This document shows, one piece after another, positions 13,920-15,767 of a DNA stretch of 15,767 bases (positions are counted from its first letter, which is position 1; every line of letters begins with the position of its first letter). The position numbers were made by a program, and so were the translations under genes. The notes below the pieces were generated by a model that saw only the letters and a list, made by a program, of their open reading frames with translations, ran no database searches and was not told the origin of the DNA. The DNA is from Pyrinomonadaceae bacterium (GTDB taxonomy: Bacteria; Acidobacteriota; Blastocatellia; Pyrinomonadales; Pyrinomonadaceae): assembly GCA_025937955.1 (NCBI GenBank), contig JAICQI010000036.1:1-15767 (forward strand). Direction: 5' to 3'.

Positions 13920-13936
13920 GTCCAAAGGTTTTGGAC
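13920..13936 (+). promoter_or_regulatory. 5'-UTR hairpin before the lmo0937-type gene
   Basis: GTCCAAA (13920-13926) pairs perfectly with TTTGGAC (13930-13936) across a three-base loop, eight bases before the AGGAG site. It could affect translation or mRNA stability. Confidence 0.45.
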
Positions 13937-13959
13937 AGATCAAAAGGAGATTTTTCGAA

Positions 13960-14106
13960 ATGCTGTGGACAATTCTGGTGATTCTGTTGGTCTTGTGGCT
14001 GATTGGCTTGCTTTCAAATGTTGGTGGAGGTTTCATCCACCTGCTGCTGGTAGTAGCAGTGGTGGTGCTGGTAATCAATCTCGTGACCGGACGGCGAGCC
14101 GTCTAA
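13960..14106 (+). CDS. Small membrane protein, lmo0937 family
   Basis: 48 residues: MLWTILVILLVLWLIGLLSNVGGGFIHLLLVVAVVVLVINLVTGRRAV in outline, two hydrophobic helices (about 2-18 and 26-42) joined by a glycine-rich turn and ending in a basic RR tail. This is the pattern of the lmo0937 family of tiny membrane proteins, which occur widely next to stress genes; the biochemical role is unknown. The ATG at 13960 is supported by AGGAG at 13945-13949, ten bases upstream. A longer frame begins at 13798 but lacks such a site and its extra residues look like intergenic sequence. It is the only convincing plus-strand gene here and diverges from the gas-vesicle operon. Confidence 0.85.
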   Translation: MLWTILVILLVLWLIGLLSNVGGGFIHLLLVVAVVVLVINLVTGRRAV

Positions 14107-14114
14107 AAGCTAAG

Positions 14115-14177
14115 CCACAGATTTACGCGGATGAACGCAGATTAATTCAATCTGCGTCAATCCGCGTTAATCTGCGG
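14115..14177. repeat. Inverted repeat of the ACGCGGATNNACGCAGATT family
   Basis: Arms 14115-14143 and 14149-14177 (29 nt each) pair at 25 positions around a five-base loop. The unit CGCGGATNAACGCAGATT is typical of dispersed intergenic palindromes. It lies between convergent genes and may serve as a bidirectional terminator. It overlaps the 3' end of the oxidoreductase gene, contributing its final codons and stop. Confidence 0.85.
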
Positions 14178-15684
14178 TCAAATCATTGTTCGCAGGACCC
14201 TGGTACACGCGCCCTTCTGAACTGAATCGCGAACCATGACACGGGCAGTCCCACGTTTGCTCGGTCGAGTTCCACGCCACGATACATCCAAGGTGCGGGC
14301 AGACTGCTGACAACTTGTGTACATGGCCATCCTGGTCTCGATGAACGGCGACCTTCGATACGCCTTCACGCATGATCGCGCCTTCACCGGGTTTCAGCTC
14401 TGACTCTGACTTGATATCACCCGCCGTAACGTAATCCGCGTATTGTCCTGCGACGTTGATATTCTCTGAAGCATACTCAGGCAACGACTTCAGTCGCATT
14501 CGCGAAGGACTGTACAAGTCTTCCCACTTGTTCTTGCGTCCCTGGATTAGATCGGTCAGCAGCATGCCGGCGATCGTTCCGTGCGTCATGCCCTGACCTG
14601 AATCGCCGGTAGCGATGAAGACATTGTCCTCGTCCAATGGATTCCGGCCGATAAACGCCAGGCCGTCTACAGTCTCCATCACCTGCCCCGACCAGCGAAA
14701 CTTCACTTCAAGCATTTGCGGAAAACGCTCACGCGTCCACTGCTCAAGCCGTCCATATCGTTCGAAGCCGTCATTGGCTTGTCCGGTTTTGTGGTCCTCA
14801 CCGCCGACAATGAGCACGTCGTAACCGTTCTCAGTTTGCAACCGCACGTAGTGATACGGATCGCAGGTGTCCCAATAAAGCGCACGCGTGACCGAACCTT
14901 TCGGAACGCGCACGCCGATCGCATAACTGACGTACGGCGCCTGCTTCGTGTGAATCGCGACGCGATCGTTGACTGGAGTGTTCGTCGCCACCACTATGAC
15001 TTCACAACTCACCACTGGTCCATGCGTTGTTTCGACGCGGGCGTTCGATCCTCCTTCGATCTTCGTGGCGTGAGTTTGTCCGAACAGGCGACCACCATCA
15101 CGCATGATCGCTCGGGCGAGACCGTCCATATAGTGCAACGGATGAAACTGTGCCTGTCGTGGAAAACGGAGCGCGACGCCTGTATCAAACGTATCAACTG
15201 GAGCGCGTGCGACCTTCTCTACGCCGGTAAGCCCCGCTCGATGTGCGGCAGCCAATTCGTCGTTGAGCAGGTCTACTTCGTCGGGCTTGGCCGCAAACAG
15301 AAATCCGTCGAGCCATTCGAAATCGCAGTCGATCTTTTCGCTGGAAACTATTTCACTGATCTTCTGAATCGCCGCGGTGTGACTCTCAGCGGTTAGGCGA
15401 GAGGCTTCCTCGCCGTGCATCTTTTCGATTTCAACGTAACGATCGTCGTAAGCGTTGGATAGATGGGCGGTGGTCCTGCCGGTCATACCACCGCCAATCA
15501 AACCATCGTCCAGAACGACGACAGAACGACCTTCACGTCCCAGCAGGTAAGCGGTCGAAAGCCCCGCAATACCCGCACCGATGATGCACACGTCGGTGCG
15601 AATATTTTCCCTTAATCGCGACTGAGACGGCGTATTAGCTGTCGCCATCCAAATCGATGTGCTGGCCTGTGCATCGTCTTTCAT
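14167..15684 (-). CDS. FAD-dependent oxidoreductase with C-terminal Rieske [2Fe-2S] domain (YhfW-like)
   Basis: 505 residues. An N-terminal DAO-type FAD fold starts with DVCIIGAGIAGLSTAYLL (GxGxxG at 36-41), followed by GGGMTGRTTAHLS and the flavin-proximal GDSGQGMTHGTIAG near residue 367. The C-terminal Rieske domain has ligands Cys462 and His464 (CPHLGC) and Cys480 and His483 (CPCHGS), plus the Cys467/Cys482 disulfide pair. This architecture matches B. subtilis YhfW-type proteins, thought to move electrons between an amine- or glycine-like substrate, FAD and the cluster; substrate unknown. No signal peptide is seen. Start: ATG at 15682-15684, no good ribosome-binding site; Met13 is an alternative. 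The last few codons (LTAD) and stop come from the dispersed repeat at 14115-14177. It converges on the small membrane-protein gene. Confidence 0.93.
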   Translation of the reverse strand: MKDDAQASTSIWMATANTPSQSRLRENIRTDVCIIGAGIAGLSTAYLLGREGRSVVVLDDGLIGGGMTGRTTAHLSNAYDDRYVEIEKMHGEEASRLTAESHTAAIQKISEIVSSEKIDCDFEWLDGFLFAAKPDEVDLLNDELAAAHRAGLTGVEKVARAPVDTFDTGVALRFPRQAQFHPLHYMDGLARAIMRDGGRLFGQTHATKIEGGSNARVETTHGPVVSCEVIVVATNTPVNDRVAIHTKQAPYVSYAIGVRVPKGSVTRALYWDTCDPYHYVRLQTENGYDVLIVGGEDHKTGQANDGFERYGRLEQWTRERFPQMLEVKFRWSGQVMETVDGLAFIGRNPLDEDNVFIATGDSGQGMTHGTIAGMLLTDLIQGRKNKWEDLYSPSRMRLKSLPEYASENINVAGQYADYVTAGDIKSESELKPGEGAIMREGVSKVAVHRDQDGHVHKLSAVCPHLGCIVAWNSTEQTWDCPCHGSRFSSEGRVYQGPANNDLTAD

Positions 15685-15697
15685 CTGAAATAGATCG

Positions 15698-15719
15698 AAT
15701 AGGTCGTGTAAGACCTATT
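15698..15719 (-). promoter_or_regulatory. 8-bp inverted repeat upstream of the Rieske oxidoreductase
   Basis: AATAGGTC (15698-15705) and GACCTATT (15712-15719) are exact reverse complements with a six-base spacer, 14 nt before the oxidoreductase ATG. It could be an operator or an mRNA hairpin; no U-run follows, so it is unlikely to be a terminator. It overlaps the stop of the possible upstream gene. Confidence 0.45.
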
Positions 15720-15767
15720 TTGAAGGTGTCCCAATATTGACGTCGATCCTCTTATCGCCGCCAAACC
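15715..15767 (-). CDS. Possible 3' end of an upstream gene
   Basis: One minus-strand frame from the right edge reads FGGDKRIDVNIGTPSK and ends at TAG (15717-15715), 30 nt before the oxidoreductase start. Composition is plausible for a protein end but the piece is too short to identify; it may be non-coding. Confidence 0.3.
   Translation of the reverse strand, partial: FGGDKRIDVNIGTPSK

Larger units (their letters stand above)
13663..13959. other. Divergent intergenic region between the gas-vesicle operon and the lmo0937-type gene
   Basis: Nearly 300 nt without a supported gene; a frame open on the plus strand from 13798 is explained by the downstream 48-residue gene. It contains the candidate gas-vesicle promoter and a Fur-box-like sequence (about 13713-13746), a perfect tandem duplication of 14 bp (TTTGCGCAGCTTAG, 13837-13850 and 13851-13864), and a 7-bp hairpin (13920-13936) before the ribosome-binding site of the small membrane-protein gene. 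Confidence 0.6.

Noticed and set aside
13798..14106. 102-residue plus-strand protein
   Set aside because: Only the last 48 residues resemble a known family and they have their own AGGAG site; the upstream part reads through intergenic sequence.
1..15767. CRISPR array, tRNA or rRNA gene, insertion sequence
   Set aside because: No regularly spaced direct repeats, no cloverleaf or rRNA-like stretches and no transposase were seen; the repeats present are isolated palindromes.

Overview
The window looks like a chromosomal segment of a soil or freshwater Gram-negative-type bacterium. My best guess is Acidobacteriota (Blastocatellia-like), because several families of dispersed, hairpin-forming intergenic repeats occur beside ordinary housekeeping genes. 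This is a guess from style; no rRNA or other decisive marker is present. All convincing genes except one small membrane protein lie on the minus strand.

Layout, left to right in window coordinates (transcription mostly runs right to left). 1-557: 5' part of a phytoene-dehydrogenase-like flavoprotein gene, cut by the window edge. 570-671: a perfect 28-bp inverted repeat and the intrinsic terminator of trxA. 695-3355: a compact rrf2-rpoD-trxA block (Rrf2-type regulator, primary sigma factor, thioredoxin), headed by a near-perfect sigma-70 promoter whose -10 box lies inside a palindrome likely bound by the Rrf2 protein. 3472-13662: one long gas-vesicle operon of eleven genes read right to left: gvpF/L copy a, gvpG, a tandem Get3/ArsA-like ATPase, gvpF/L copy b, a gvpM/S-like gvpA paralogue, gvpF/L copy c, gvpK, gvpJ, gvpA, then a GAF-PAS-PAS histidine kinase and a REC-kinase-REC hybrid protein. 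13663-13959: divergent intergenic region with a candidate promoter and Fur-box-like sequence. 13960-14106 (+): a 48-residue lmo0937-type membrane protein. 14115-14177: another dispersed hairpin repeat. 14167-15684: FAD oxidoreductase fused to a C-terminal Rieske domain (YhfW-like). 15715-15767: possible 3' end of one more gene.

How the parts fit together: GvpA is the shell protein; GvpJ and the GvpM/S-like paralogue are minor shell or nucleation proteins; GvpF/L, GvpG and GvpK are assembly accessories. No GvpN (AAA+ ATPase) is encoded in the window. Instead the operon has a two-domain Get3/ArsA-like ATPase with a CxxC pair in each half, as in the zinc site of the eukaryotic tail-anchored-protein chaperone Get3. 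The most interesting hypothesis is that it chaperones the hydrophobic GvpA-family subunits. Its first half, including the P-loop, can be translated only from a non-standard start (an ACG codon fits best) or by frameshifting from gvpG. The gas-vesicle genes run without a gap into two sensor-kinase genes, suggesting signalling tied to buoyancy or vesicle production.

Dispersed repeats have entered this locus at several points. They supply the C-terminus of the ATPase, part of its inter-domain linker, the stop codon of the Rieske oxidoreductase, and probably the tail of the Rrf2 protein.
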